Positions 26,101-37,500 of a stretch of DNA of 64,000 bases are shown here, piece after piece; positions within the stretch are counted from its first letter, which is position 1; each line of letters starts with the position of its first letter. The stretch covers positions 372,001-436,000 of the forward strand of contig NC_135055.1 in NCBI RefSeq assembly GCF_051014685.1, written 5' to 3'. Below the pieces are notes generated by a model. The model was not told where the DNA came from and did not search any database. It was given only the letters and a program-made list of their open reading frames with translations. Origin of the DNA: Ptiloglossa arizonensis. Lineage: Eukaryota; Arthropoda; Insecta; Hymenoptera; Colletidae. The position numbers and the translations under genes are program-made.

Positions 26101-29100
26101 TGTTCCATCTGAAAGTAGAAACTCGCCCGATTACAACGGTATGAGTAGTTTTCTCCTAGGCCGTTCTAGTTATTCGTTTCGGGCATCATAACTGCGATAA
26201 TTTTGAGTTTCTCAGGCGTTTCTTACATCAAAACTGCCATATCTCGCGAACCGAGTGACCAATCCCCATAATTTCTGTTGCATCTGAAAGTAGAAACTCG
26301 CCCGACTACAACGGTATGAGTAGTTTTCCTCTAGGGCGTTCTAGTTATTCGTTTCGAGCATCAGAACTGCGAAAATTTGGAGTTTCTCAAGCGTTTCTTA
26401 CATCCAAACTGCCTTATCTCGCGAACGGATTGACCAATCCGCAAAATTTCTGTTGCATCTGAAAGTAGAAACTCGCCCGATTACAACGGTATGCGTACTT
26501 TTCCCCTAGGCCGCTCTAGTTATTCGTTTCGGGCATCAGAACTGCGATAATTTTGAGTTTCTCAAGCGTTTCTTACATCAAAACTGCCATATCTCGCGAA
26601 CGGAGTGACCAATCCCCAAAATTTCTGTTGCATCTGAAAGTAGAAACTCGCCCGATTACAACGGTATGAGTAGTTTTCCCCTAGGCCGTTCTAGTTATTC
26701 GTTTCGAGCATCAGAACTGCGAAAATTTGGAGTTTCTCAAGCGTTTCTTACCTCAAAACTGCCATATCTCGCGAACGGATTGACCAATCCGCTAAATTTC
26801 TGTTGCATCTGAAAGTAGAAACTCGCCAGATTACAACGGTTTGCGTACTTTTCCCCTAGGCCGTCCTAGTTATGCGTTTCGAGCATCAGAACTGCGAAAA
26901 TTTTGAGTTTCTCAAGCGTTTCTTACCTCAAAACTGCCATATCTCCCGAACGGAGTGACCAATCCCCAAAATTTCTGTTGCATCTGAAAGTAGAAACTCG
27001 CCCGATTACAACGGTATGAGTAGTTTTCCCCTAGGCCGTTCTAGTTATTCGTTTCGAGCATCAGAACTGCGAAAATTTGGAGTTTCTCAAGCGTTTCTTA
27101 CCTCAAAACTGCCATATCTCGCGAACGGATTGACCAATCCGCTAAATTTCTGTTGCATCTGAAAGTAGAAACTCGCCCGATTACAACGGTTTGCGTACTT
27201 TTCCCCTAGGCCGTTCTAGTTATGCGTTTCGTGCATCAGAACTGCGAAAATTTTGAGTTTCTCAAGCGTTTCTTACCTCAAAACTGCCATATCTCCCGAA
27301 CGGAGTGACCAATCCGCAAAATTTCTGTTGCATCTGAAAGTAGAAACTCGCCCGATTACAACGGTATGAGTAGTTTTCCCCTAGGCCTTTCTAGTTATTC
27401 GTTTCGAGCATCAGAACTGCGAAAATTTGGTGTTTCTCAAGCGTTTCTTACATCCAAACTGCCATATCTCGCGAACGGATTGACCAATCCGCAAAATTTC
27501 TGTTGCATCTGAAAGTAGAAACTCGCCCGATCACAACGGTATGAGTAGTTTTCCCCTAGGCCGTTCTAGTTATTCGTTTCGAGCATCAGAATTGCGAAAA
27601 CTTGGAGTTTCTCAAGCGTTTCTTACCTCAAAACTGCCATATCTCCCGAACGGATTGACCAATCCGCAAAATTTCTGTTGCATCTGAAAGTAGAAACTCG
27701 CCCGATTACAACCGTATGCGTACTTTTCCCCTAGGCCGTTCTAGCTATGCATTTCGAGCATCAGAATTGCGAAAATTTTGAGTTTCTCAAGAGTTTCTTA
27801 CATCAAAACTGCCATATCTCGCGAACGGAGTGACCAATCCCCAAAATTTCTGTTGCATCTGAAAGTAGAAACTCGCCCGACTACAACGGTATGAGTAGTT
27901 TTCCTCTAGGGCGTTCTAGTTATTCGTTTCGAGCATCAGAACTGCGAAAATTTGGAGTTTCTCAAGCGTTTCTTACATCCAAACTGCCTTATCTCGCGAA
28001 CGGATTGACCAATCCGCAAAATTTCTGTTGCATCTGAAAGTAGAAACTCGCCCGATTACAACGGTATGCGTACTTTTCCCCTAGGCCGTTCTAGTTATGC
28101 GTTTCGAGCATCAGAACTGCGAAAATTTTGAGTTTCTCAAGCGTTTCTTACCTCAAAACTGCCATATCTCGCGAACGGATTGACCAATCCGCAAAATTTC
28201 TGTTCCATCTGAAAGTAGAAACTCGCCCGATTACAACGGTATGAGTAGTTTTCTCCTAGGCCGTTCTAGTTATTCGTTTCGGGCATCATAACTGCGATAA
28301 TTTTGAGTTTCTCAAGAGTTTCTTACATCAAAACTGCCATATCTCGCGAACGGTGTGACCAATCCCCAAAATTTCTGTTGCATCTGAAAGTAGAAACTCG
28401 CCCGACTACAACGGTATGAGTAGTTTTCCTCTAGGGCGTTCTTGTTATTCGTTTCGAGCATCAGAACTGCGAAAATTTGGAGTTTCTCAAGCGTTTCTTA
28501 CATCCAAACTGCCTTATCTCGCGAACGGATTGACCAATCCCCAAAATTTCTGTTGCATCTGAAAGTAGAAACTCGCCCGATTACAACGGTATGCGTACTT
28601 TTCCTCTAGGCCGTTCTAGTTATGCGTTTCGAGCATCAGAACTGCGAAAATTTTGAGTTACTCAAGCGTTTCTTACCTCAAAACTGACATATCTCGCAAA
28701 CGGATTGACCAATCCGCAAAATTTCTGTTCCATCTGAAAGTAGAAACTCGCCCCATTACAACGGTATGAGTAGTTTTCCCCTAGGCCGTTCTAGTTATTC
28801 GTTTCGAGCATCAGAACTGCGAAAATTTGGAGTTTCTCAAGCGTTTCTTACATCAAAACTGCCATATCTCGCGAACGGAGTGACCAATCCCCAAAATTTC
28901 TGTTGCATCTGAAAGTAGAAACTCGCCCGACTACAACGGTATGAGTAGTTTTCCTCTAGGGCGTTCTTGTTATTCGTTTCGAGCATCAGAACTGCGAAAA
29001 TTTGGAGTTTCTCAAGCGTTTCTTACATCCAAACTGCCTTATCTCGCGAACGGATTGACCAATCCGCAAAATTTCTGTTGCATCTGAAAGTAGAAACTCG

Positions 29101-30772
29101 CCCGATTACAACCGTATGCGTACTTTTCCCCTAGGCCGTTCTAGTTATGCGTTTCGAGCATCAGAACTGCGAAAATTTTGAGTTTCTCAAGCGTTTCTTA
29201 CCTCAAAACTGACATATCTCGCAAACGGATTGACCAATCCGCAAAATTTCTGTTCCATCTGAAAGTAGAAACTCGCCCGATTACAACGGTATGAGTAGTT
29301 TTCTCCTAGGCCGTTCTAGTTATTCGTTTCGGGCATCATAACTGCGATAAGTTTGAGTTTCTCAAGAGTTTCTTACATCAAAACTGCCATATCTCGCGAA
29401 CGGAGTGACCAATCCCCAAAATTTCTGTTGCATCTGAAAGTAGAAACTCGCCCGACTACAACGGTATGAGTAGTTTTCCTCTAGGGCGTTCTAGTTATTC
29501 GTTTCGAGCATCAGAACTGCGAAAATTTGGAGTTTCTCAAGCGTTTCTTACCTCAAAACTGCCATATCTCGTGAACGGATTGACCAATCCGCTAAATTTC
29601 TGTTGCATCTGAAAGTAGAAACTCGCCCGATTACAACGGTGTGCGTACTTTTCCCCTAGGCCTTTCTAGTTATTCGTTTCGAGCATCAGAACTGCGAAAA
29701 TTTGGAGTTTCTCAAGCGTTTCTTACCTCAAAACTGCCATATCTCCCGAACGGATTGACCAATCCGCAAAATTTCTGTTGCATCTGAAAGTAGAAACTCG
29801 CCCGATTACAACCGTATGCGTACTTTTCCCCTAGGCCGTTCTAGCTATGCATTTCGAGCATCAGAATTGCGAAAATTTGGAGTTTCTCAAGCGTTTCTTA
29901 CTTCAAAACTGCCATATCTCGCGAACGGAATGACCAATCCGCAAAATTTCTGTTCCATCTGAAAGTAGAAACTCGCCCGATTACAACGGTATGAGTAGTT
30001 TTCTCCTAGGCCGTTCTAGTTATTCGTTTCGGGCATCATAACTGCGATAATTTTGAGTTTCTCAAGAGTTTCTTACATCAAAACTGCCATATCTCGCGAA
30101 CGGAGTGACCAATCCCCAAAATTTCTGTTGCATCTGAAAGTAGAAACTCGCCCGACTACAACGGTATGAGTAGTTTTCCTCTAGGGCGTTCTAGTTATTC
30201 GTTTCGAGCATCAGAACTGCGAAAATTTGGAGTTTCTCAAGCGTTTCTTACATCCAAACTGCCTTATCTCGCGAACGGATTGACCAATCCCCAAAATTTC
30301 TGTTGCATCTGAAAGTAGAAACTCGCCCGATTACAACGGTATGCGTACTTTTCCCTTAGGCCGTTCTAGTTATGCGTTTCGAGCATCAGAACTGCGAAAA
30401 TTTTGAGTTTCTCAAGCGTTTCTTACCTCAAAACTGACATATCTCGCGAACGGATTGACCAATCCGCAAAGTTTCTGTTGCATCTGAAAGTAGAAACTCG
30501 CCCGATTGCAACGGTATGAGTAGTTTTCCCCTAGGCCGTTCTAGTTATACGTTTCGAGCATCAGAACTGCGAAAATTTGGAGTTTCTCAAGCGTTTCTTA
30601 CATCCAAACTGCCATATCTCGCGAACGGATTGACCAATCCGCAAAATTTCTGTTGCATCTGAAAGTAGAAACACGCCCGATTACATCGGTATGCGTAGTT
30701 TTCCCCTAGGCCGTTCTAGTTATTCGTTTCCAGCATCAGAACAGCGAAAATTTTGAGTTTCTCAAGCGTTTC
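23141..30772. repeat. Satellite zone with 12-, 6- and 4-monomer spacing, ending at the NUMT
   Basis: The marker TTCTCCTAGGCCG, linked to GGGCATCATAACTGCGATAA, begins at 24051, 26151, 28251, 29301 and 30001. The gaps are 2,100, 2,100, 1,050 and 700 bp, or 12, 12, 6 and 4 monomers. A second marker, TTCCTCTAGGGCG, follows about one monomer later in each unit and also occurs separately at about 27901 and 28951. Units shorten toward the array end. The last monomer is cut off after AGCGTTTC at 30772, where the AT-rich mitochondrial segment begins. Confidence 0.85.
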
Positions 30773-31556
30773 CTGTACAAACTTTTGTATGTTTCATCTT
30801 TCGAATAAATGTAAAATTAAACCTTCCACGGTAAATTTTATTCTTGAATTTATTAATGTTTCTAGGACGATTTATTTCAGTATAAAGAGTGCTATAGGTG
30901 GGAAATTTGTGTACATAATAATTATTGAGTATAAAATAATTTTTCTTTTATTAGAGGTTAATATATTAAATAAGGAAGAAGGGTTAATTTTTATTATTTT
31001 AAATACAAAAATTATAATTACAGAAATTATTGAATATAAAATGAAATATGTTAAAAATGTATTTTTGTTAATTATTAATAAAATAACTGTAATAGATGTT
31101 TGTATAACAGATGAATATCCTATAATTATTATTATTGATTTTTTTGTTTAAGCAAATGATAGGGGCAATAATTACATTAATTAGGCAAACAAAATAAATT
31201 TAATTATTAAATTTTAATATGAGTTCTATAATAATTATAGGGATTAATTTTATTAAAGTTATTGTAAAGAATAGATTAATTCAATTTAAAGAATAAATTA
31301 AAGAAATGAATCGAACATTTAAAGAGTACATCCCAATTTCTAAGATAAGTGAAAAAAAAAATTAATATAAATAAATAATTAGATTTATTTCCGATTTTGT
31401 GTAAATTATTATATATAGTAAATAGTGTAAATAAAACTCTTCCGGAGGCTCAAGAGATTAAAAAATATATTAAATTCGTATTTAGAGTATTAGTGTCTAG
31501 CTTAACTATAGATCAAATGATCTATAATAGGAATTATAAATATTATAATTATTTAA
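30773..31556 (-). pseudogene. ND2: NUMT: degenerate mitochondrial NADH dehydrogenase subunit 2 fragment
   Basis: Read on the minus strand with the invertebrate mitochondrial code, this AT-rich block gives a recognisable ND2 middle section, a proton-pumping membrane subunit of respiratory complex I. In order: NTNLMYFLISWASGSVLF (around 31440-31480), then SLNWINLFF with KLIPMIIM (SLNW at 31281-31292), then VIIAPIICLNKK, GYSSVMQTSIT (GYSS at 31109-31120), and FPPMALFMLK (30875-30904), the counterpart of the conserved ND2 PPF-x-GF-x-PKW segment. In-frame TGA at 31513, 31450 and 31281 must be Trp, and AGA in GSV must be Ser, so this cannot be a nuclear gene. It is broken: TAG at 31522-31524, TAA at 31200-31202, TAA at 30872-30874 exactly where the conserved Trp after Lys is expected (TGA to TAA), and a one-base frameshift in the seven-base A run at 31139-31145. 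About 220 of the usual 330 or so ND2 codons are recognisable. The frame stays open beyond 30872 for about 33 codons that I cannot place with certainty. A NUMT is the best reading; an assembly chimera is less likely given the decay. Confidence 0.87.
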
Positions 31557-34500
31557 TCGAAACAGAGAGGCCGAGAAACGGAGAAACGATGAAACGAAGG
31601 AAGAAACGGAGAAACGAAGAAAGAAACGGAGAAATGAAGAAAGAAACGAAGAAACGAACAAAGAAACGGAGAAACGAACAAAGAAACGGAGAAACAAAGA
31701 AAGAAACGGAGAAACGAACAAAGAAACGGAGTAACGAAGAAAGAAACGAAGAAACGAAGAAAGAAACGGAGAAACGAAGAAATAAACCGAGAAACGGAGA
31801 AAGAAACGGAGAAACGAAGAAAGAAACGGAGAAACGAAGAAAGAAGCGGAGAAACGAACAAAGAAACGGAGAAACGGAGAAAGAAACGGACTAACGATGA
31901 AAGAAACGAAGAAACGAAGAAAGAAACGGAGAAACGAACAAAGAAAGGGAGAAACGAAGAAAAGAAACGGAGAAACGAAGAAAGAAACGGAGAAACGGAG
32001 AAATAAATGGAGAAACGATGAAAGAAACGGAGAAACGAAGAAAGAAACGGAGAAACGAAGAAAGAAACGGAGAAACGAAGAAAGAAACAGAGAAACGAAG
32101 AAAGAAACAGAGAATCGGAGAAATAAATGGAGAAACGAAGAAATAAGCCGAGAAACGGAGAAAGAAACGGAAAAACGAAGAAAGAAACCGAGAAACGAAG
32201 AAAGAAACGGAGAAACGAACAAAAAATCGCAGAAACGAAGAATGAAACGGAGAAACGAAGAAAGAAATGGAGTAACGAAGAAAGAAACGAAGAAACGAAG
32301 AAAGAAACGAAGAAAGAAACGGAGAATCGGAGAAATAAATGGAGAAACGAAGAAATAAACCGAGAAACGGAGAAAGAAACGGAGTAGCGAAGAAAGAAAC
32401 GAAGAAACGAAGAAAGAAACGGAGAATCGGAGATATAAATGGAGAAACGAAGAAAAAAACCGAGAAACGGAGAAAGAAATGGAGAAACGAAGAAAGAAAC
32501 GGAGTAACGAAGGAAGAAACGAAGAAACGAAGAAAGAAGCGGCGAATCGGAGAAATAAATGGAGAAACGAAGGAATAAACCGAGAAACGGAGAAAGAAAC
32601 GGAGAAACGCACAATGAAACGGAGAAACGGATAAAGAAACGGAGAAACGAAGAAAGAAACGGAGAAACGGAGAAATAAATGGAGAAACGAAGAAAGAAAC
32701 GGAGAATCGAAGTAAGAAACGGAGAAACGGAGAAATAACTGGAGAAACGGAGAAAGAAACGGAGAAAGGAAGGAAGAAACGGAGAAACCAACAATGAAAC
32801 GGAGAAACGAAGAAAGAAACGGAGAAACGAAGAAAGAAACGGAGAAACGGAGAAATAAATGGAGAAACGAAGAAAGAAACGGAGAAAGGAAGAAAGAAAC
32901 GGAGAAACGACGAAAGAAACGCAGAATCGGAGATATAAATGGAGAAACGAAGAAATAAACCGAGAAACGGAGAAAGAAACGGAGAAACAAACAAAGATAC
33001 GCAGAAACGAAGAATGAAACGGAGAAACGAAGAAATAAATGGAGAAACGAAGAAAGAAACGGAGAAACGAAGAAAGAAACGGAGACACGGAGAAATAAAT
33101 GGAGAAACTAAGACATAAACGGAGAAACGAAGAAATAAACAGAGAAACGGAGACAGAAACGGAGAAACGAAGAAATAAATGGAGAAACGAAGAAATAAAC
33201 GGAGAAACGAAGAAAGAAACGGAGAAACGACGAAAGAAACGGAGAAACGGAGAAACGAACAAAGAAACGGAGAAGCGAAGAAAGAAACGGAGAAACGAAG
33301 AAAGAAACGGAGAAACGAAGAAAGAAACAGAGTAACTGAGAAAGAAACGGAGAAACGAACAAAGAAACGGAGAAACGAAGAAAGAAACAGAGTAACTGAG
33401 AAAGAAACGGAGAAACGAACAAAGAAACGGAGAATCGGAGAAATAAATGGAGAAACGAAGAAATAAACCGAGAAACGGAGAAAGAAACGGAGAAACGAAC
33501 AAAGGAACGGAGAAACGAACAAAGAAACGGAGAAACAAAGAAAGAAACGGAGAAACGAACAAAGAAACGGAGATACGAACAAAGAAACGGAGAAACGAAG
33601 AAAGAAACGGAGAAACGAACAAAGAAACGGAGAAGCGAAGAAAGAAACGGAGAAAGGAAGAAAGAAACGGAGAAACGAAGAAAGAAACAGAGTAACGAAG
33701 AATGAAACGTAGAAACGAAGAAATAAACGGAGAAACGAAGAAAGAAACGGAGAAACGAAGAAAGAAACGGAGAAAAGAAGAAAGAAACAGAGTAACGAAG
33801 AAAGAAACGAAGAAACGAAGAAATAAACGGAGAAACGAAGAAAGAAACGGAGAAACGATGAAAGAAACGGAAAAACGAGGAAAGAAACAGAGTAACGAAG
33901 AAAGAAACGAAGAAACGAAGAAATAAACGGAGAATGGGAGAAATAAATGGAGAAACGAAGAAATAAACCGAGAAACGGAGAAAGAAACGGAGAAACGAAC
34001 AAAGAAACGATGAAACGATGAAAGAAACGGAGAAACAAAGAAAGAAACGGAGAATCGGAGAAATAAATGGAGAAACGAAGAAATAAACCGAGAAACGGAG
34101 AAAGAAACGGAGAAACGATCAAAGAAACGGAGAAACGAAGAAAGATACGGAGAAACGAACAAAGAAACGGAGAAACGAACGAAGAAACGGAGAAACGAAG
34201 AGAGATACGGAGAAACGAACAAAGAAACGGAGAAACGAACGAAGAATCGGAGAAACCAAGAAAGAAACGGAGAAACGAAGAACAAAACGGAGAAACGGAG
34301 CAATAAATGGAGAAACGAAGAAATAAACGGGGAAACGAAGAAAGAAAGGGAGAAACGAAGAAAGAAACAGAGTAACGAAGAAAGAAACGAAGAAACGAAG
34401 AAATAAACGGAGAGACGAAGAAATAAATGGCGAAACGAAGAAATAAACGGAGAAACGAAGAAAGAAACGGAGAAACAAGAAAGAAACGGAGAAACGGAGA

Positions 34501-37500
34501 AACGGAGAAAGAAACGGAGAAACGAAGAAAGAAACGGAGAAACGGAGAAATAAATGGAGAAACGAAGAAATAAACGGGGAAACGAAGAAAGAAACGGAGA
34601 AACGAAGAAAGAAACGGAGAAACGAAGAAAGAAACGGAGAAACGAACAAAGAAACGGAGAAGCGAAGAAAGAAACGGAGAAACGAAGAAAGAAACGGAGA
34701 AACGAAGAAAGAAACAGAGTAACGAAGAATGAACCGAAGAAACGAAGAAATAAACGGAGAAACGAAGAAAGAAACGGAGAAACGAAGAAAGAAACGGAGA
34801 AAAGAAGAAAGAAACAGAGTAACGAAGAAAGAAACGAAGAAACGAAGAAATAAACAGAGAAACGGAGAAAGAAACGGAGAAACGAACAAAGAAACGGAGA
34901 AACGGAGAAAGAAACGCAGAATCGGAGATATAAATGGAGAAACGAAGAAATAAACCGAGAAACGGAGAAAGAAACGGAGAAACGAACAAAGAAACGCAGA
35001 AACGAAGAATGAAACGGAGAAACGAAGAAATAAATGGAGAAACGAAGAAAGAAACGGAGAAACGAAGAAAGAAACGGAGACACGGAGAAATAAATGGAGA
35101 AACTAAGAAATAAACGGAGAAACGAAGAAAGAAACGGAGAAACAAAGAAAGAAACGGAGAAACGAAGAAAGAAACGGAGAAACGAAGAAAGAAACGGAGA
35201 AACGGAGAAAGAAACGGAGAAACGACGAAAGAAACGGAGAAATGAAGAAAGAAACGGAGAAACGGAGAAATAAATGGAGAAACGAAGAAATAAACGGAGA
35301 AACGAGGAAAGAAACGCAGAAAGAAACGGAGAAAAGAAGAAAGAAACAGAGTAACGAAGAAAGAAACGAAGAAACGAAGAAATAAACGGAGAAACGAAGA
35401 AATAAACAGAGAAACGGAGACAGAAACGGAGAAACGAAGAAATAAATGGAGAAACGAAGAAATAAACGGAGAAACGAAGAAAGAAACGGAGAAACGACGA
35501 AAGAAACGGAGAAACGAAGAAAGAAACGGAGAAACGAACAAAGAAACGGAGAAGCGAAGAAAGAAACGGAGAAACGAAGAAAGAAACGGAGAAACGAAGA
35601 AAGAAACAGAGTAACTGAGAAAGAAACGGAGAAACGAACAAAGAAACGGAGAAACGAAGAAAGAAACAGAGTAACTGAGAAAGAAACGGAGAAACGAACA
35701 AAGAAACGGAGAAACGAAGAAAGAAACGGAGAAACGAACAAAGAAACGAAGAAACGAACAAAGAAACGGAGAAACGAAGAAAGAAACGGAGAAACGAAGA
35801 AGGAAACGGAGAAACGGAGCAATAAATGGAGAAACGAAGAAATAAACGGGGAAACGAAGAAAGAAACGGAGAAACGAAGAAAGAAACGGAGAAACGAAGA
35901 AAGAAACAGAGTAACGAAGAAAGAAACGAAGAAACGAAGAAAGAAACGGAGAAACGAAGAAATAAATGGCGAAACGAAGAAATAAACGGAGAAACGAAGA
36001 AAGAAACGGAGAAACAAAGAAAGAAACGGAGAAACGGAGAAAGAAACGGAGAAACGAAGAAAGAAACGGAGAAATGAAGAAAGAAACGGAGAAACGGAGA
36101 ATCGGAGAAATAAATGTAGAAACAAAGAAATAAACCGAGAAACGGAGAAAGAAACGGAGAAACGAAGAAAGAAACGGAGAAACGAAGAAACAAACGGAGT
36201 AACGAAGAAAGAAACGGAGAAACGGAGAAATAAATGGAGAAACGAAGAAAGAAACGGAGAAACGAAGAAAGAAACGGAGAGACGGAGAAGTAAATGGAGA
36301 AATGAAGAAATAAACGGAGAAACGAAGAAAGAAACGGAGAAACAAAGAAAGAAACGGAGAAACGAAGAAAGAAACGGAGAAACGAAGAAAGAAACGGAGA
36401 AACGAAGAAAGAAACGGAGAAACAAAGAAAGAAACGGAGAAACGAAGAAAGAAACGGAGAAACGGAGAAAGAAACGGAGAAACGAAGAAAGAAACGGAGA
36501 AACGGAGAATCGGAGAAATAAATGGAGAAACGAAGAAATAAACCGAGAAACGGAGAAAGAAACGGAGAAACGAACAAAGAAACGGAGAAACGAACAAAGA
36601 AACGGAGAAACGAAGAAAGAAACGGAGAAACGAACAAAGAAACGGAGAAACGAACAAAGAAACGGAGAAACGAAGAAAGAAACGGAGAAACGAACAAAGA
36701 AACGGAGAAGCGAAGAAAGAAACGGAGAAACGAAGAAAGGAACGGAGAAACGAAGAAAGAAACAGAGTAACGAAGAATGAAACGAAGAAACGAAGAAATA
36801 AACGGAGAAACGAAGAAAGAAACGGAGAAACGAAGAAAGAAACGGAGAAAAGAAGAAAGAAACAGAGTAACGAAGAAAGAAACGAAGAAACGAAGAAATA
36901 AACGGAGAAACGAAGAAAGAAACGGAGAAACGAAGAAAGAAACGGAGAAACGGAGAAAGAAACGGAGAAACGAAGAAAGAAACGGAGAAACGGAGAATCG
37001 GAGAAATAAATGGGGAAACGAAGAAATAAACCGAGAAACGGAGAAAGAAACGGAGAAACGAACAAAGAAACGGAGAAACGAACAAAGAAACGGAGAAACG
37101 AAGAAAGAAACGGAGAAGCGAACAAAGAAACGGAGAAACGAACAAAGAAACGGAGAAACGAAGAAAGAAACGGAGAAACGAACAAAGAAACGGAGAAGCG
37201 AAGAAAGAAACGGAGAAACGAAGAAAGAAACGGAGAAACGAAGAAAGAAACAGAGTAACGAAGAATGAAACGAAGAAATAAACGGAGAAACGAAGAAAGA
37301 AAAGGAGAAACGAAGAAAGAAACGGAGAAAAGAAGAAAGAAACAGAGTAACGAAGAAATAAACGGAGAATCGGAGAAATAAATGGAGAAACGAAGAAATA
37401 AACCGAGAAACGGAGAAAGAAACGGAGAAACGAACAAAGAAACGATGAAACGATGAAAGAAACGGAGAAACGAAGAAAGAAACGGAGAATCGGAGAAATA

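Larger units (their letters stand above)
1..30772. repeat. 175-bp satellite DNA array, about 176 head-to-tail monomers
   Basis: Successive copies of the motif AAAACTGCCATATCTCGCGA begin at 1, 176, 351, 526 and so on, giving a monomer of 175 bp that keeps phase for more than 30 kb. All copies are in the same orientation. Recognisable monomer landmarks in order are TCGCGAACGG, the dyad GGATTGACCAATCC, AAATTTCTGTTGCATCTGAA, AGAAACTCGCCCGATTACAA, CCCCTAGGCCGTTCTAGTTA, TTCGTTTCGAGCATCAGAAC and GAGTTTCTCAAGCGTTTCTT. The consensus is about 43% GC by hand count. Length variants are rare: 168 bp (1401-1568), 169 bp (3319-3487), 176 bp (3488-3663) and recurrent 174-bp copies that lack one C in CTCGCCCGATT. 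I see no gene, transposon or RNA gene inside; short open frames are read-through of the repeat. The array runs off the left edge of the window and ends within a monomer at about 30772. The size fits the common 150-180 bp class of centromeric satellites, but position on the chromosome is an inference. I do not recognise the family by name. Confidence 0.97.

Noticed and set aside
1..30772. CRISPR-like regular repeats
   Set aside because: There are no unique spacers; the whole 175-bp period is repeated, which defines a satellite.
1..30772. CENP-B box near TTCGTTTCGAGCATC
   Set aside because: It matches the TTCG start of the box (TTCGnnnnAnnCGGG) but lacks the required A and the CGGG end.
30753..31151. 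132-codon plus-strand open frame
   Set aside because: It starts in the satellite and runs antisense through the ND2 relic, whose minus-strand reading is clearly the meaningful one.
31437..31456. Hairpin CTCTT...AAGAG resembling a mitochondrial tRNA anticodon arm
   Set aside because: The loop is 10 bases, no acceptor or other arms fit, and the bases are accounted for by the ND2 reading (SWASGSV region).
31397..31894. 165-codon plus-strand open frame joining AT-rich DNA to the minisatellite
   Set aside because: Its first third is antisense to the ND2 relic and the rest is minisatellite; it has no coherent protein character.
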